NCBI GenBank assembly: GCA_030272585.1
Contig: BSYQ01000014.1
Location: 2,480,001-2,544,000 of the forward strand
Reading direction: 5' to 3'
DNA from: Bryopsis sp. KO-2023
Taxonomy: Eukaryota > Chlorophyta > Ulvophyceae > Bryopsidales > Bryopsidaceae
Length of the DNA: 64,000 nt
The translations under genes were made by a program, and so were the position numbers. This document shows positions 53,866-63,971 of the stretch, in pieces (position 1 is the stretch's first letter; each line of letters starts with the position of its first letter). The notes beneath the pieces are model-generated. The model was not told the origin of the DNA and did no database searches. It worked only from the letters and a program-made list of their open reading frames with translations.

Positions 53866-56517
53866 ATGGCTGACCGTGAACACGCATTGGCAGTGCGCGA
53901 GCCTCAAGTTGAAGAGCCAGGGATTGAACCTGAGTTCGATGAGGAATTGCCTGACGCACCCAATGTTGTGTATCAACAAATAAACGTCCAGAACATCCAC
54001 AATGTCCAGCAAGCAGCTGTCGACATAGACATGGGAGCTGATGCGGAAGCCTTAAGAGAGGATGTGGATGCGGTCCATGACCGTGTGGACGATTTAGCCC
54101 ACGGGCTAAGGGGTCACCTGCAGCAAGTTGACCAGACACTGGGGCAGAGGCTAGCCCATGCTGAGGCCTCTGTGTCGAACCAACTGGCTGGCGCATCAGA
54201 GGTGATCGGGCAGGCGCTGGAAACACAGCACCAGCATGCGCAACAGGTTGAGGCCACACAGCATGCGGTGGTGTCGCAACAGCAGAAGCTGGATTCAGTA
54301 GCGGCTCAACATAGTCGATACGAGCAGAGGCTATTACGCCAAGATATCGACCATAGAAAAGAAAGAGCCGAGATCAAAGCTTCTGTGGACGCAATAACGA
54401 GGAGAATGGATGCCGCAGACATTCTAGCGGACTCTCGTTTTGCTGACCTAAAAGAAGCAACTGAAGCATCAGCACTTCAGTTAAAACAACTCTCCGAGTT
54501 ATCCCTTGTTCAAGGGCGGAGAATTGAAGGCTTATTAGGAACTGTTGCGGATTCCAACGAAAAAGTCGAACGGACTCTAGAATTGTTTCGGGAGTCCTTG
54601 CACAAACAAGGTGCTGAGGTGAAGCGTTTGCAGAGCTCCAGAGTAGCAATTCAAAAAGATTTGATTGCCTTGGAGAAAAAGGCATCCAAGACCTGGGATC
54701 AGCAGCAAGATGCAGCTGATGTGGTTGCCTTAAGATTATCTGGCCTGGAACGAAGCATGGAGGATGTGAGTGGCGGAAGTCAGAGTGCCCAAAGTGGAAG
54801 TGATGCTCGTGCAGTATCACCAGAGCGAGAAGAATCAACTTCTCCTGAGCCTGAGGACTCAGCCTTTGGGATGCCGCTGCCGAAGAAATCAGTAAAGCAG
54901 TTGGCTGCATTATGGCCGCCACTAGACCAGAGCTTCGCGGTAGGAATGGTTGGGGCAGGAACCTCAACAATACCGGCTCCTCCAGTAGTACAGGTCGAGG
55001 AGGGTGAAATTGTTGCTGCAGAAGCACCACCATGCACTGCAGTGGACAGCGCACCAGACGCTGATTTCACATTCCCTCAATTGATACCTCCAAGTACAAG
55101 AGCTCAGCCTGGAGTACGCATCTCAGAACCCGACTCTGCCGATGGATCACGTAGACCCACACGAACTAACCCAAGAGTTCTCTCCTCAGCAGAAGTGTTA
55201 TATCAAATTGACCTTGAGCGTGCTAAGGCACAGGTCAGAGAAGAGAAAGGAAAAGAACCCATGCAGATCCCCACACGTACTGGAAGATTGGGACTTGGGT
55301 TAAGTGCTTTGGGAGCAAGGGTAGAAAATAATCCCTTTGCTGCACTTGGTTCATATGAGTCTACTGGTGGACCCAGTCGAGTTCCTCGCATGCGAGGTAA
55401 CTTTGGAGACCCTGGTGATGACGACCCAGATGATGATGGCGGTGATGATTACCGCGACAGACGAAACCGCCCACCTTCCCGCATTCCAGGTGCGCCTGAT
55501 GGCGGTGGAGGTGGTGGCGGCGATGGAGATGGTGGAGGCGGTGGACCTCCCGGTGGACCTCCTGATGGAGGTGGAGGTGGAGGTGGCGCTGGACCAGCAG
55601 GCCCAGGACCTCCTAGGCAAGGACAGTGGTTGCCTAGCACCGTCAAGTTGCAAATGCCTCGCGCATTTAACGGAAGTGGAGAACCAAAAGCCCGTAAATG
55701 GCAAGTGCTCATGACGCGGTACTTGAGAACCTGCGGAGTGCATGAAGCACAGTGGCAATCGATTATGGCCACTAACCTTTATGGGGCTGCCTCGGATTGG
55801 TTAACGATGCAAGAGTTGAAAATTCACCGAGGTGAAAGACCACCCTTCCGTGACTGGATGGACTTCATGGATGGCTTAGCTACAGCTTTCGAATTCTCTA
55901 GTGATCGAGATGAAGCGTGGCGTGACCTCCATAAACTCAAGCAGACTGGAACCGTGAAACAGTTCGTAAAAGAGTTTCAGCGGTTAGTCTTGAGGATTCC
56001 AGACCTCGAAGAGGATCACCAGTATTTGCTCTTCGTGGATGGACTTAAAAGTGAAGTTCAGAAGTTAGTCGCAGCAACGGTACCTCGAGATGTCGAGGCC
56101 GCCATCATATCCGCCGAACGATTGGAAGCCCTTGGAGTTGGAACACAAGGCCAAGGAGGGCAAACCAATCAGAAAAAGAAAGGAGTCTGGCGTGGTGGAA
56201 GAAAGAAGAAAGGCCAGAATCAGGGTCAGCAGCAGCAGAACCCCATACCACCAGCCCAAGCACCACCACAAGCTGCCGCAGGAGTGCAACAGCAGCAGCA
56301 ACAGCAACAAGGACGAGGAGGAGGACGTGGTGGTGGTGGACGTGGACGCGGTGGTGGTAACCGTGGAAGAGGACAAGCCAATCAGGGAAGACAGAACCCC
56401 CAGGGGGGAGGGGGATATAATTGTTATCTTTGTGGAAAGAAGGGTCACCCTGTGAGGCAATGTCCTAGATTGGAGGAGGTGAAAAACCTCCCCGATGTAA
56501 AAAAAATGTTAAACTGA
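53866..56517 (+). CDS. gag: Gag of copy D
   Basis: 883 aa. N-terminal acidic coiled-coil half, Pro/Ser linker, Gly-rich stretch, Gag core (KARKWQVLMTRYLR ... FVKEFQRLVLRIPD), Q-rich and RGG-rich basic tail, CCHC knuckle CYLCGKKGHPVRQC. Capsid and RNA-packaging role by family. The stop is followed within about 250 bp by the first pol ATG, in a different frame; expression of pol by the recoding known in this family is likely but unproven. Confidence 0.92.
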   Translation: MADREHALAVREPQVEEPGIEPEFDEELPDAPNVVYQQINVQNIHNVQQAAVDIDMGADAEALREDVDAVHDRVDDLAHGLRGHLQQVDQTLGQRLAHAEASVSNQLAGASEVIGQALETQHQHAQQVEATQHAVVSQQQKLDSVAAQHSRYEQRLLRQDIDHRKERAEIKASVDAITRRMDAADILADSRFADLKEATEASALQLKQLSELSLVQGRRIEGLLGTVADSNEKVERTLELFRESLHKQGAEVKRLQSSRVAIQKDLIALEKKASKTWDQQQDAADVVALRLSGLERSMEDVSGGSQSAQSGSDARAVSPEREESTSPEPEDSAFGMPLPKKSVKQLAALWPPLDQSFAVGMVGAGTSTIPAPPVVQVEEGEIVAAEAPPCTAVDSAPDADFTFPQLIPPSTRAQPGVRISEPDSADGSRRPTRTNPRVLSSAEVLYQIDLERAKAQVREEKGKEPMQIPTRTGRLGLGLSALGARVENNPFAALGSYESTGGPSRVPRMRGNFGDPGDDDPDDDGGDDYRDRRNRPPSRIPGAPDGGGGGGGDGDGGGGGPPGGPPDGGGGGGGAGPAGPGPPRQGQWLPSTVKLQMPRAFNGSGEPKARKWQVLMTRYLRTCGVHEAQWQSIMATNLYGAASDWLTMQELKIHRGERPPFRDWMDFMDGLATAFEFSSDRDEAWRDLHKLKQTGTVKQFVKEFQRLVLRIPDLEEDHQYLLFVDGLKSEVQKLVAATVPRDVEAAIISAERLEALGVGTQGQGGQTNQKKKGVWRGGRKKKGQNQGQQQQNPIPPAQAPPQAAAGVQQQQQQQQGRGGGRGGGGRGRGGGNRGRGQANQGRQNPQGGGGYNCYLCGKKGHPVRQCPRLEEVKNLPDVKKMLN

Positions 56518-56771
56518 CCGCCAGGCAGGAAACTGCTTCGTCTGAGCCTGGCCGACGCAAACGTCGTAAGCGAAACAGAGTTCGTAGGCGGCGTAGGAAG
56601 CTAAGATCAAAAGTAGGTGCCTCGAAAAAGGTTTGTACTCACAGCGGAAAACCTGAGGAGCGGACTAGTACACCGCGTGAAGAGAGAACAGAGACACTCT
56701 CCACATCTACCCAATCGGCACATGACAACTGCGATTGGAAAAATGAACAGAAGGAAAGCACACCGGATGAG

Positions 56772-59700
56772 ATGGACGCGCCTCATGCGTCATCTGCATC
56801 TCTTCCCTCTGTTAGTGAATCTGTGGGCTCATTGGAGTCGCAGAGTAGTCTACAGGAGTCCCTGCCTGCAGACGTAGACAATAGTGGGTCAGAAACAACC
56901 CAGCGGTCTACCACAGAGCGAGTTAATGTGTCAGAAGTTCGATCAACTTCGTCAACCAAGGGTGACACATGCCCTCTGTTAAAAATTCAAGAAGTGCCTG
57001 TGAGAGGGTACGAAGTAAAAGCACGGATCAAGACCACGGACCTTTATGCATTCATTGATTGTGGAAGTACAGCAAACTATATCAATGATAAGATAGCGCG
57101 TGATCTCGGGTTGTCGATTACACCAAGCTCCAAGAGAGCAATGTTGGCAAACGGAGATATTAAAGAACTGGCTGGCAGCTGTAACAACCTCCGAGTAAAG
57201 ATAGGAGGGCTGAAGTGCAAAATGAAAGCGGATCTGTTCCCAGACCTTGGTTATGACCTAATATTGGGCATGCCTTGGTTGCAGAAAGAAAACCCCCGCA
57301 TAGACTTTCAGCAAAATGAGATTTCAGTTTGCAAAAACAGCCAAGTGTTTCATCTCCCGTTGCGTCATCCAACCCAAGAGAGTATTGAACCTGAACGAAA
57401 AGTACAGTCGATACTGCAAGAAGTGCCAGTGACTGAGTGTTCAGCTAAGAGAATGATGCGTCATCTCAAAACAGAGACAGCATTCATGGTTGTAGTGCAA
57501 GAGTCTGAAGAGAAAGCTTTAGGCCAACATGAATTGCCTGACGCAATAGAGCGAACACAGCCATTCAACACTGAGGATGAGATTGGCAAACTTATTCGTT
57601 CAGACACCCCTGCCGAAATTAAAAAGGTGGTAGAAACACACCGTGGTGTGTTCCCTCGTGATTTACCCCCAGGGATCCCTCCGAAGAGAAAAGGTCATGA
57701 ATTTAAGATAGACCTGGAGGATCCAACACCTATCCATCGTCCAATATACAAGCTTTCACCAGCAGAGCTGGATGAAGTGAAAGCACAAGTGGACTACCTT
57801 CTGGAACAGAAGAAAATCAAACCATCCGAGTCCCCTTGGGGCGCGCCAATCCTGTTTGTACCGAAAAAGGATGGAGGCTTAAGGATGTGTGTGGATTACA
57901 GGTGGATCAATAAGGTGACGGTGAAAAACCGATATCCTTTACCCCTGCCAGAAGAATTGATGGATAGAGTGTTCATAGCCAAAGTGTTCTCAAAGTTAGA
58001 TCTGCGATCAGGCTATTGGCAATTTCCAGTAAGGCCATCTGATACAGATAAAACAGCGTTCCGCACGAGATACGGTCACTTTGAGTTTTTGGTAGCGCCT
58101 TTTGGGCTAACCAATTGCCCAGCGCAATTCCAAACTCTAGTGCAAGACCTACTCGCAGAGTTTTTAGATGATTTTGTTGTTGTCTTTATTGATGACATAC
58201 TCATCTTCTCTGAAAACATGGAACAGCATGCCGAACACTTAGAGAAAGTCCTGTCGCGACTAGCAGAATATCAGCTTTTTGCTAAGGCAAGTAAAAGTGA
58301 GCTGGCTGTCGCAACAGTAGACTATCTTGGCTACCGCGTTAGCGGAAGTGGGTTGAAACCACAGGAACAAAAAGTGAAGGCAGTGAAGGAGTGGAAGGAA
58401 CTACAGAGTGTTAGCGATGTACGTAGTTTCCTTGGAATGGTTTCATACTACAGGAAATTCATTCCCCAGTTTGCACATGTTGCTGGACCACTCCATGACT
58501 TAGTGAAAAAAGACCATCCCTGGAGATGGGGACAGGTTGAGCGTGGCGCATTCAATGAACTGAAAAAGCGTCTAAGTCAAGCTCCCGTCCTTATTTTTCC
58601 AGATGCGTCACTGCCTTACACTGTGATCACTGATGCGTCGAATGAGGCCATCGGTGCCGTGTTAACACAGGATCACGGAGAGGGGCTACAGCCAATAGCT
58701 TACCTCTCACGTAGATTCAAGCCTGCCGAGCTTAACTATGCACCATACGACAAAGAGTTGTGTGCAATATGTTATGCGATGGTGCAGTGGAGACATTATC
58801 TAGAAGGTTGTGCGGGTGGAGTAACAGTGTTCACTGACCACCAACCTCTGACGCATATTCTGTCGCAGAGGAACCTTTCTAGAACCCAAGCAAGATGGCT
58901 TGAGGCGGGGTACCTGACTTCGATCAACCCCAAGATCTCCTATATCAAAGGCAAGGCTAATGTGTTAGCAGATGCTCTCTCCCGCAGTGTTCCTAAGCCC
59001 GTGGAAACTGCGATGAACATTTCCACTTGGCAAGTGCATCAAGCAAGCCAAGACGAGTGGAAACAAGCCCTCCAAGCTGATAACTCCTTGGTGAAGATAT
59101 TGCGGAAGCTTGAGAGTGGCGAGGAAGTTGAGGGATATTTCCTCAGAGAGGGAATACTCTGGACGGTCCCAAAGAGAGGATTAGTCGAGAAAGTGGTGGT
59201 TCCTAAAGGCCAGCGCAATAAGATCATGAAGGAGTGCCATGAGACACCTTCAGCAGGCCATACAGGACCAGCGCGAACAGGAGAAATCCTCGCGCGGCGA
59301 TATTGGTGGAAGGGGTGGATGAATGAGTTGAAGGCATTTGTGCGCGAATGCCCTGTGTGCCAACAAATAAAGGCTGACACACAGAAGCCTATGGGCTTAC
59401 TTCAACCCCTGCCAATACCTGAGCGGAAGTGGGAGCAGATTACCACTGACTTGGTGACAGATCTACCAGCATCCAATGGGTTTAGTGCTGTAGCTGTCTT
59501 TGTCGATAGACTTACCAAGTTTGTGCATTTCGCCCCATGTACTAAAGAGATTACTGCTGCAGGATACGCCCAACTTTTTATCGAACATGTTTACCGCAAC
59601 CATGGCCTACCTAAAGTGATTGTGTCTGATAGAGACCCTCGCTTTACCAGCAAGTTCTGGCAGACGCTTTTTAAAGCTCTGGGTACAGAGATTCGTATGA

Positions 59701-60512
59701 GTACAGCTTACCACCCTCAGACGGATGGGCAGAGTGAGGTTACCATACGTACTCTGGAAAATTTTCTAAGGCCATATGCTGAGAGGTATCCCCATAAGTG
59801 GGTTGAGTATTTACCTACAGCAGAGTTTGCAGCAAACAATGCAGTGAATGCGAGTACAGGGTTCGCACCTGCATACTTGATGTATGGGTACCATCCAGAA
59901 ACACCAAACATTGGTGGGACGGCAACGCAATTTCAAGTGGAAGCAGTTAAGACTATGGTAGCACGGATGGCACAGGACTTAGATACCGCAAAAGCATATT
60001 ACTCTAGAGCACAACACAGAATGTGTGTGAGTGCAAACAAGAAGAGGAAAGATATTGCTTTTGAAAAAGGGGATAAAGTCCTGATAAAAAGCCGTTTTAT
60101 TCCGTTGGCTGCTTTGAACAAAGTGAGTCCCAAACTGCGCCGTCGATTTGTGGGTCCCTTTGAAATTGTGGAGAAAATATCAAAGGTGGCTTACAGAGTT
60201 CAACTTCCAGAAACATGGCTCATACACCCAGTGTTTCATGTTTCTAAGTTCAAGCGTTATCACGCCTCGAGTGATAACAGCAGGCAAATACAACCTCCAG
60301 AAGGAGAGTTGATTGGTAGCGAAGTAGAGTATGAGGTCGAAAATATCCTAAGGGCTAGAGGTAAACGCAATCGTGAATACCTAGTGCTGTGGAAAGGATA
60401 CGATCTACTTGACGCTACTTGGGAACCTGAAGCTAATCTGGTTAACGCACCAGATATACTTCGCGCATTTAAAGAGAAAGAAAGAAAAGAGTTGCAGAAA
60501 GGAAGAGAATAG
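56772..60512 (+). CDS. pol: Pol of copy D
   Basis: 1246 aa, protease-RT-RNase H-integrase-chromodomain. Catalytic signatures all present: IDCGST (D96), FIDD (D474/D475), TDAS (D621), HHCC finger from H823, D893/D953/E989, RRRFVGPFEIV and the chromodomain from about 1185 with the aromatic cage positions in YEVENIL and LVLWKGYD. The conserved chromodomain suggests targeting to heterochromatin marks, which fits its location among satellites and other elements. Confidence 0.95.
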   Translation: MDAPHASSASLPSVSESVGSLESQSSLQESLPADVDNSGSETTQRSTTERVNVSEVRSTSSTKGDTCPLLKIQEVPVRGYEVKARIKTTDLYAFIDCGSTANYINDKIARDLGLSITPSSKRAMLANGDIKELAGSCNNLRVKIGGLKCKMKADLFPDLGYDLILGMPWLQKENPRIDFQQNEISVCKNSQVFHLPLRHPTQESIEPERKVQSILQEVPVTECSAKRMMRHLKTETAFMVVVQESEEKALGQHELPDAIERTQPFNTEDEIGKLIRSDTPAEIKKVVETHRGVFPRDLPPGIPPKRKGHEFKIDLEDPTPIHRPIYKLSPAELDEVKAQVDYLLEQKKIKPSESPWGAPILFVPKKDGGLRMCVDYRWINKVTVKNRYPLPLPEELMDRVFIAKVFSKLDLRSGYWQFPVRPSDTDKTAFRTRYGHFEFLVAPFGLTNCPAQFQTLVQDLLAEFLDDFVVVFIDDILIFSENMEQHAEHLEKVLSRLAEYQLFAKASKSELAVATVDYLGYRVSGSGLKPQEQKVKAVKEWKELQSVSDVRSFLGMVSYYRKFIPQFAHVAGPLHDLVKKDHPWRWGQVERGAFNELKKRLSQAPVLIFPDASLPYTVITDASNEAIGAVLTQDHGEGLQPIAYLSRRFKPAELNYAPYDKELCAICYAMVQWRHYLEGCAGGVTVFTDHQPLTHILSQRNLSRTQARWLEAGYLTSINPKISYIKGKANVLADALSRSVPKPVETAMNISTWQVHQASQDEWKQALQADNSLVKILRKLESGEEVEGYFLREGILWTVPKRGLVEKVVVPKGQRNKIMKECHETPSAGHTGPARTGEILARRYWWKGWMNELKAFVRECPVCQQIKADTQKPMGLLQPLPIPERKWEQITTDLVTDLPASNGFSAVAVFVDRLTKFVHFAPCTKEITAAGYAQLFIEHVYRNHGLPKVIVSDRDPRFTSKFWQTLFKALGTEIRMSTAYHPQTDGQSEVTIRTLENFLRPYAERYPHKWVEYLPTAEFAANNAVNASTGFAPAYLMYGYHPETPNIGGTATQFQVEAVKTMVARMAQDLDTAKAYYSRAQHRMCVSANKKRKDIAFEKGDKVLIKSRFIPLAALNKVSPKLRRRFVGPFEIVEKISKVAYRVQLPETWLIHPVFHVSKFKRYHASSDNSRQIQPPEGELIGSEVEYEVENILRARGKRNREYLVLWKGYDLLDATWEPEANLVNAPDILRAFKEKERKELQKGRE

Positions 60513-60960
60513 GGAAACAGAGTGTTTGATGGCTAAGGTGGAACTCCTTATTGCAAGGGGGCGCGAAAAAGGATACCTTAGAAAAACTCTGTCGACTTCC
60601 AAACCAACTCTTTAACTTTAATGCGTTAGGTGCCTAAGTTATTTGGCTGGCGCAGTAAGTGTAGCTTCAGTAGTACTTTAGAAACCGGGCAAACGATGTC
60701 ACATTCGAGATAGTGTGGTTGTTCCGAGAAAACCCCTATCAAGTGACGTGTTGAGGTGGTCTTGACGAGACTCCAACCGAGCGAAACGTTGGTGTCTCAC
60801 CCCAATAACTCAACGAGGAAAGTGTACGAGTCACCCAGCCTTATAAGCGCAGCCCTCGAACCATTTTGCCCTAGTGTTTGTGTAAACGGAGCGAGCTCCT
60901 GAGTGAAAAGAGTCTAAAGACGCACAAACCGTTGTTATTTCTTTCTTTCCGACAAACATA
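60513..60960 (+). promoter_or_regulatory. Pol-ORF3 spacer of copy D
   Basis: 448 bp, conserved with the other copies, with TATAAG at 60842-60847 about 119 nt before the ORF3 ATG and the GAGACTCCAAC/GTTGGTGTCTC inverted repeat upstream. Candidate internal promoter region for ORF3. Confidence 0.45.
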
Positions 60961-62775
60961 ATGGCTGCCGACACACCCGTCGCAATTATTGCGAGGTTGG
61001 AAGCGGAGGTAGCTCAAAAAGAAGAGGAGCTGCAGCACTTTGTTACGACCGCAGAGGAGGTGCTGCAGAACAATGAGGCCTTAACCCGGCAGCTCTCAGA
61101 GTTGAGTGACCGGACGAAAGCAGCTGAGGCTGCGAAGGAGGCAGCGGAGAAAGCCAAGGAAAAGGCGGAGGCGGAAAAGAAAGAAGCGGAGGACAAGACC
61201 AAGGTCTTGGAAGAAAAATTGGAAGCCATGAAGCTGAAAAAGCAAAGGTTCCAATCTCACATGATGGCTAACCATCGTGAGAATGACCTCCGTAAACAAG
61301 CTCTCGGGGGAATGGTAGATCGATTTACCGCGGTAGAGGAAACGCTGCAGCGAGCTGTAGCAACCGCGTGGAGTGCAGCAGCCAACAACCTTAAGAAGGA
61401 ATTGGCAGAACAAGAGCTGCAGATCGATTTGCTGGGAGAGTCCCTCAGAGACGGCTCTGAAAAACTTCAAGTGCAGAGCGAAACAACGGACAAGATGCTG
61501 CGTTTGAACCCGCCGGTACCAGCACCACGGGTACGCGAAGAACTGGATCGCCAAGTCCAAGTTCTGTTGTCAAACGCAACACTTGATCTGGAACCGTCCA
61601 AGGACGATGATGCGGGAGGCTCAAGCAAGGGCCAGGGGAAAGGGAAAAACAAACGTCCAAGCTCGCCGTGTAGGGATGAAGATCCACACGGAAAGAGAAG
61701 GCGAGAGGACGGTGACGATGAAGGTGGTGAGCCACCGAGGGATCGTATGCCTGGAGATGCAGCAAGAGCCAACTTGTTACTCAAGTTAAAGGCTGCCGCA
61801 TTAAAAACTCCAGCACCCTCACAACCAGCACCAACAGTTCAGACTCCCGGAGATGAGGCTACCGCAATAGCACCGGGGGAGGACTTATTCGACATGAGAG
61901 AGGAGGAGCTTTTGGACTTGGATTTTAACGAAGAAATTGACTTCGGCAGTCCACCTCCTAGGCTCGAAGGTCCTAGTTCTGAACTGGAGGACGGGGAAAT
62001 AAGGAATGATGAAGGGCCAAGCCAGGTGACAGAGGTTCAGCGTGCGGTCCATCCACCGTTGGAGTTAGCTCCAACAGAAGCAGCACTTCGGGCTTTCCGA
62101 GAAAAGGTTAAGCTCAGAAGACTAAAGGCGGCTGCTCAAGACAAAGTGGATGCTGCACCCAGCGAAGTGAACCTGTCACGGGAGGATATCGAGGAGGCTT
62201 GCAACCCCATCACTGCGTCAGAGAAATGGCCGAAGGTCCAATATACTAACCCCAGGGACCGAGCCTTGCAAAATTACCGCGGCAACCGGCACTTTCACGA
62301 GTTGCCCATGTGCATTTGGTGCGGGAGAAGCCCAATGCAGGCAAGTGCTCAGCGGCTGACGCAGAAGAAGTATTCCGTCCTTCCTTGTGGGTATCACCTC
62401 GTGTGTGATGCTCATTGGTTGGCATACTCGATGCTGGGGCGCATCGTCACGGCGGTCCAAAAAGTCGCGGAAGTGGACAACAAGTCCATCGCCACCGTCT
62501 CCCCATTCTCTCTACCTGCCCATATGTTGAAGCTGACACGCTCGACGTTCGAAGAAATCCCTCCGTTCCCAGCTGAGCACGAGAAGTTGCCACACTGCAA
62601 CATGTGTGTGAAACGGCAGCTCAAGGTGTCCGGCATCACAAGGGATCTGCCATTCCTTAAGTCCAAGAGGGTGGCTGCCGCATTTGATCCCTGTGTCCGG
62701 TATCGTGCAGTGCAGCAAGCGCATGCGCAAGAGCAGCGTGCTATCCAGCAAGCGCAAGCGCAGGAACAGCGTTAA
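60961..62775 (+). CDS. ORF3 of copy D
   Basis: 604 aa. Here the first in-frame ATG is MAADTPVAII, which sets the likely start for all copies. Coiled coil (1-200), basic patch (about 205-255), acidic Pro-rich middle, then the Cys/His cluster C451-x2-C454, C476-x2-H479-x2-C482-x2-H485, C546-x2-C549, and a QQAxAQEQR repeat tail. All eight putative zinc ligands match the other three copies. No membrane segment, no protease or polymerase motif. Not recognised; candidate nuclear or chromatin-associated accessory protein. Confidence 0.82.
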   Translation: MAADTPVAIIARLEAEVAQKEEELQHFVTTAEEVLQNNEALTRQLSELSDRTKAAEAAKEAAEKAKEKAEAEKKEAEDKTKVLEEKLEAMKLKKQRFQSHMMANHRENDLRKQALGGMVDRFTAVEETLQRAVATAWSAAANNLKKELAEQELQIDLLGESLRDGSEKLQVQSETTDKMLRLNPPVPAPRVREELDRQVQVLLSNATLDLEPSKDDDAGGSSKGQGKGKNKRPSSPCRDEDPHGKRRREDGDDEGGEPPRDRMPGDAARANLLLKLKAAALKTPAPSQPAPTVQTPGDEATAIAPGEDLFDMREEELLDLDFNEEIDFGSPPPRLEGPSSELEDGEIRNDEGPSQVTEVQRAVHPPLELAPTEAALRAFREKVKLRRLKAAAQDKVDAAPSEVNLSREDIEEACNPITASEKWPKVQYTNPRDRALQNYRGNRHFHELPMCIWCGRSPMQASAQRLTQKKYSVLPCGYHLVCDAHWLAYSMLGRIVTAVQKVAEVDNKSIATVSPFSLPAHMLKLTRSTFEEIPPFPAEHEKLPHCNMCVKRQLKVSGITRDLPFLKSKRVAAAFDPCVRYRAVQQAHAQEQRAIQQAQAQEQR

Positions 62776-62976
62776 GGAGGAGGGAAAAGGAGTTATCGTC
62801 GACCGAGTGTGTGCGTGCAGCAGCTGTCAGAGACGTCAGAGCAAGAGACAGGTCCAAGGCAGTTGGGTGTGGGTATGGGAGTGGGTGAGTTTGTGTTTTG
62901 TGTTTGTGTTTTTGTGTTTTTGTTTTTCTTTGTGTTTTGGTGTGCGTGGGCGCCCACTTTTTGCGGGGGGGGCGTA

Positions 62977-63395
62977 TGTTAGTCTTTTAGCGCTATACGA
63001 GGTAGTTTGGGATAGAGCCGAGGGTGGCTGACGCATGCGGGTTCGTGAGTAAGACAGATTAGACCCAGAGTTTGGGGCATGCGTCAGCGTACTACACTTA
63101 GGGGTACTTAAGAGGCCCACTCGTTGTTTTGACATTCCATTCTAGTTGTAAGAACTCGGGATTCGTGGGATTGGTGTGTTCCCGCTTGTGTGTGTGTTTG
63201 TGTGTGTGTGTCTAAGTGTTTGCCTGACGCAATCACTTATCCAACCAAGTGCTCTAGTAGCGTTCACAACCGCGCTAGCTAGAGAGTTGTCTAAACCAAC
63301 AAACCCCACAAGTATACTTGCGTTAGCCAGCAAGTTATCACGAATCCAATCAACACAGCCGACCACTATTGCGTCACCCACAAGCTTCACTATCA
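62977..63395 (+). repeat. 3' LTR of copy D
   Basis: 419 bp, identical by eye to 53302-53720; preceded by the G8 purine tract (62965-62972) and followed by the TGCTG duplication. Confidence 0.95.
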
Positions 63396-63400
63396 TGCTG

Positions 63401-63971
63401 GGTCACACTGCGCAGTCGTTCCTCACGACCTGCGACTCTCTTGGAAGGTCACACTGTTGGGCTTCCACGAACTTGCGCTGTCATGCTCATTCGTCACTTT
63501 CACGTAGTGCAGGCTTGGTCAAGTCTCTTCGACACTTCTGTTCAAGAAACTCGAACACCAGTAGTCAGAGACAGGTTCGGCGACGACACTTCTGGCCCTG
63601 GGCCGTCTTCTTTGTCGTCCTCGCTGGCGATCACCTTTTAAAGGCTTCTTCGAAGCATGCTTTCGCGGGTCGTCTTCCTTGTCGACCTCGCTGGCGATCA
63701 CCTTTTCAAGGCTTTTTCAAAGCACGCTTTCGCTGCTACCACCATCACCACTGTAGATCGCTTTCCCAATCCCGTCCAAAGGGTCACTTGTGGTGGGTGG
63801 CCTCTTTCCTTTGCGACGCTCGTGTTCTTCAGCGTCTTAGTCGTCCATACTCGAATACCTCCCAAAGGTGCTCGCGTTCTTCTCTTGTGGTCGCGCCTTC
63901 AGCGACACCTCCACTTCTCAAACAGGGTCGCACAATAAGTGACACTTATTGCGCCTTCGCTCCGAAACCAA
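63401..63971 (-). other. 5' interior of T2 with PBS
   Basis: About 570 bp without a recognised gene. It has a direct repeat around GCTGGCGATCACCTTTT (about 63624 and 63690). The PBS complement GCTCCGAAACCA at 63959-63970 is one base from the LTR. Confidence 0.65.

Larger units (their letters stand above)
53302..63395 (+). mobile_element. Ty3/gypsy chromovirus copy D, looks whole
   Basis: 10.09 kb with a perfect 5 bp target duplication TGCTG (53297-53301 and 63396-63400) and two 419 bp LTRs that look identical. Contains PBS, leader, gag 883 aa, pol 1246 aa, ORF3 604 aa and the purine tract. By LTR identity it is the youngest main-family copy here. It inserted into T2, in the opposite orientation to B/C. 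It serves as the reference for the family's structure. Confidence 0.95.
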
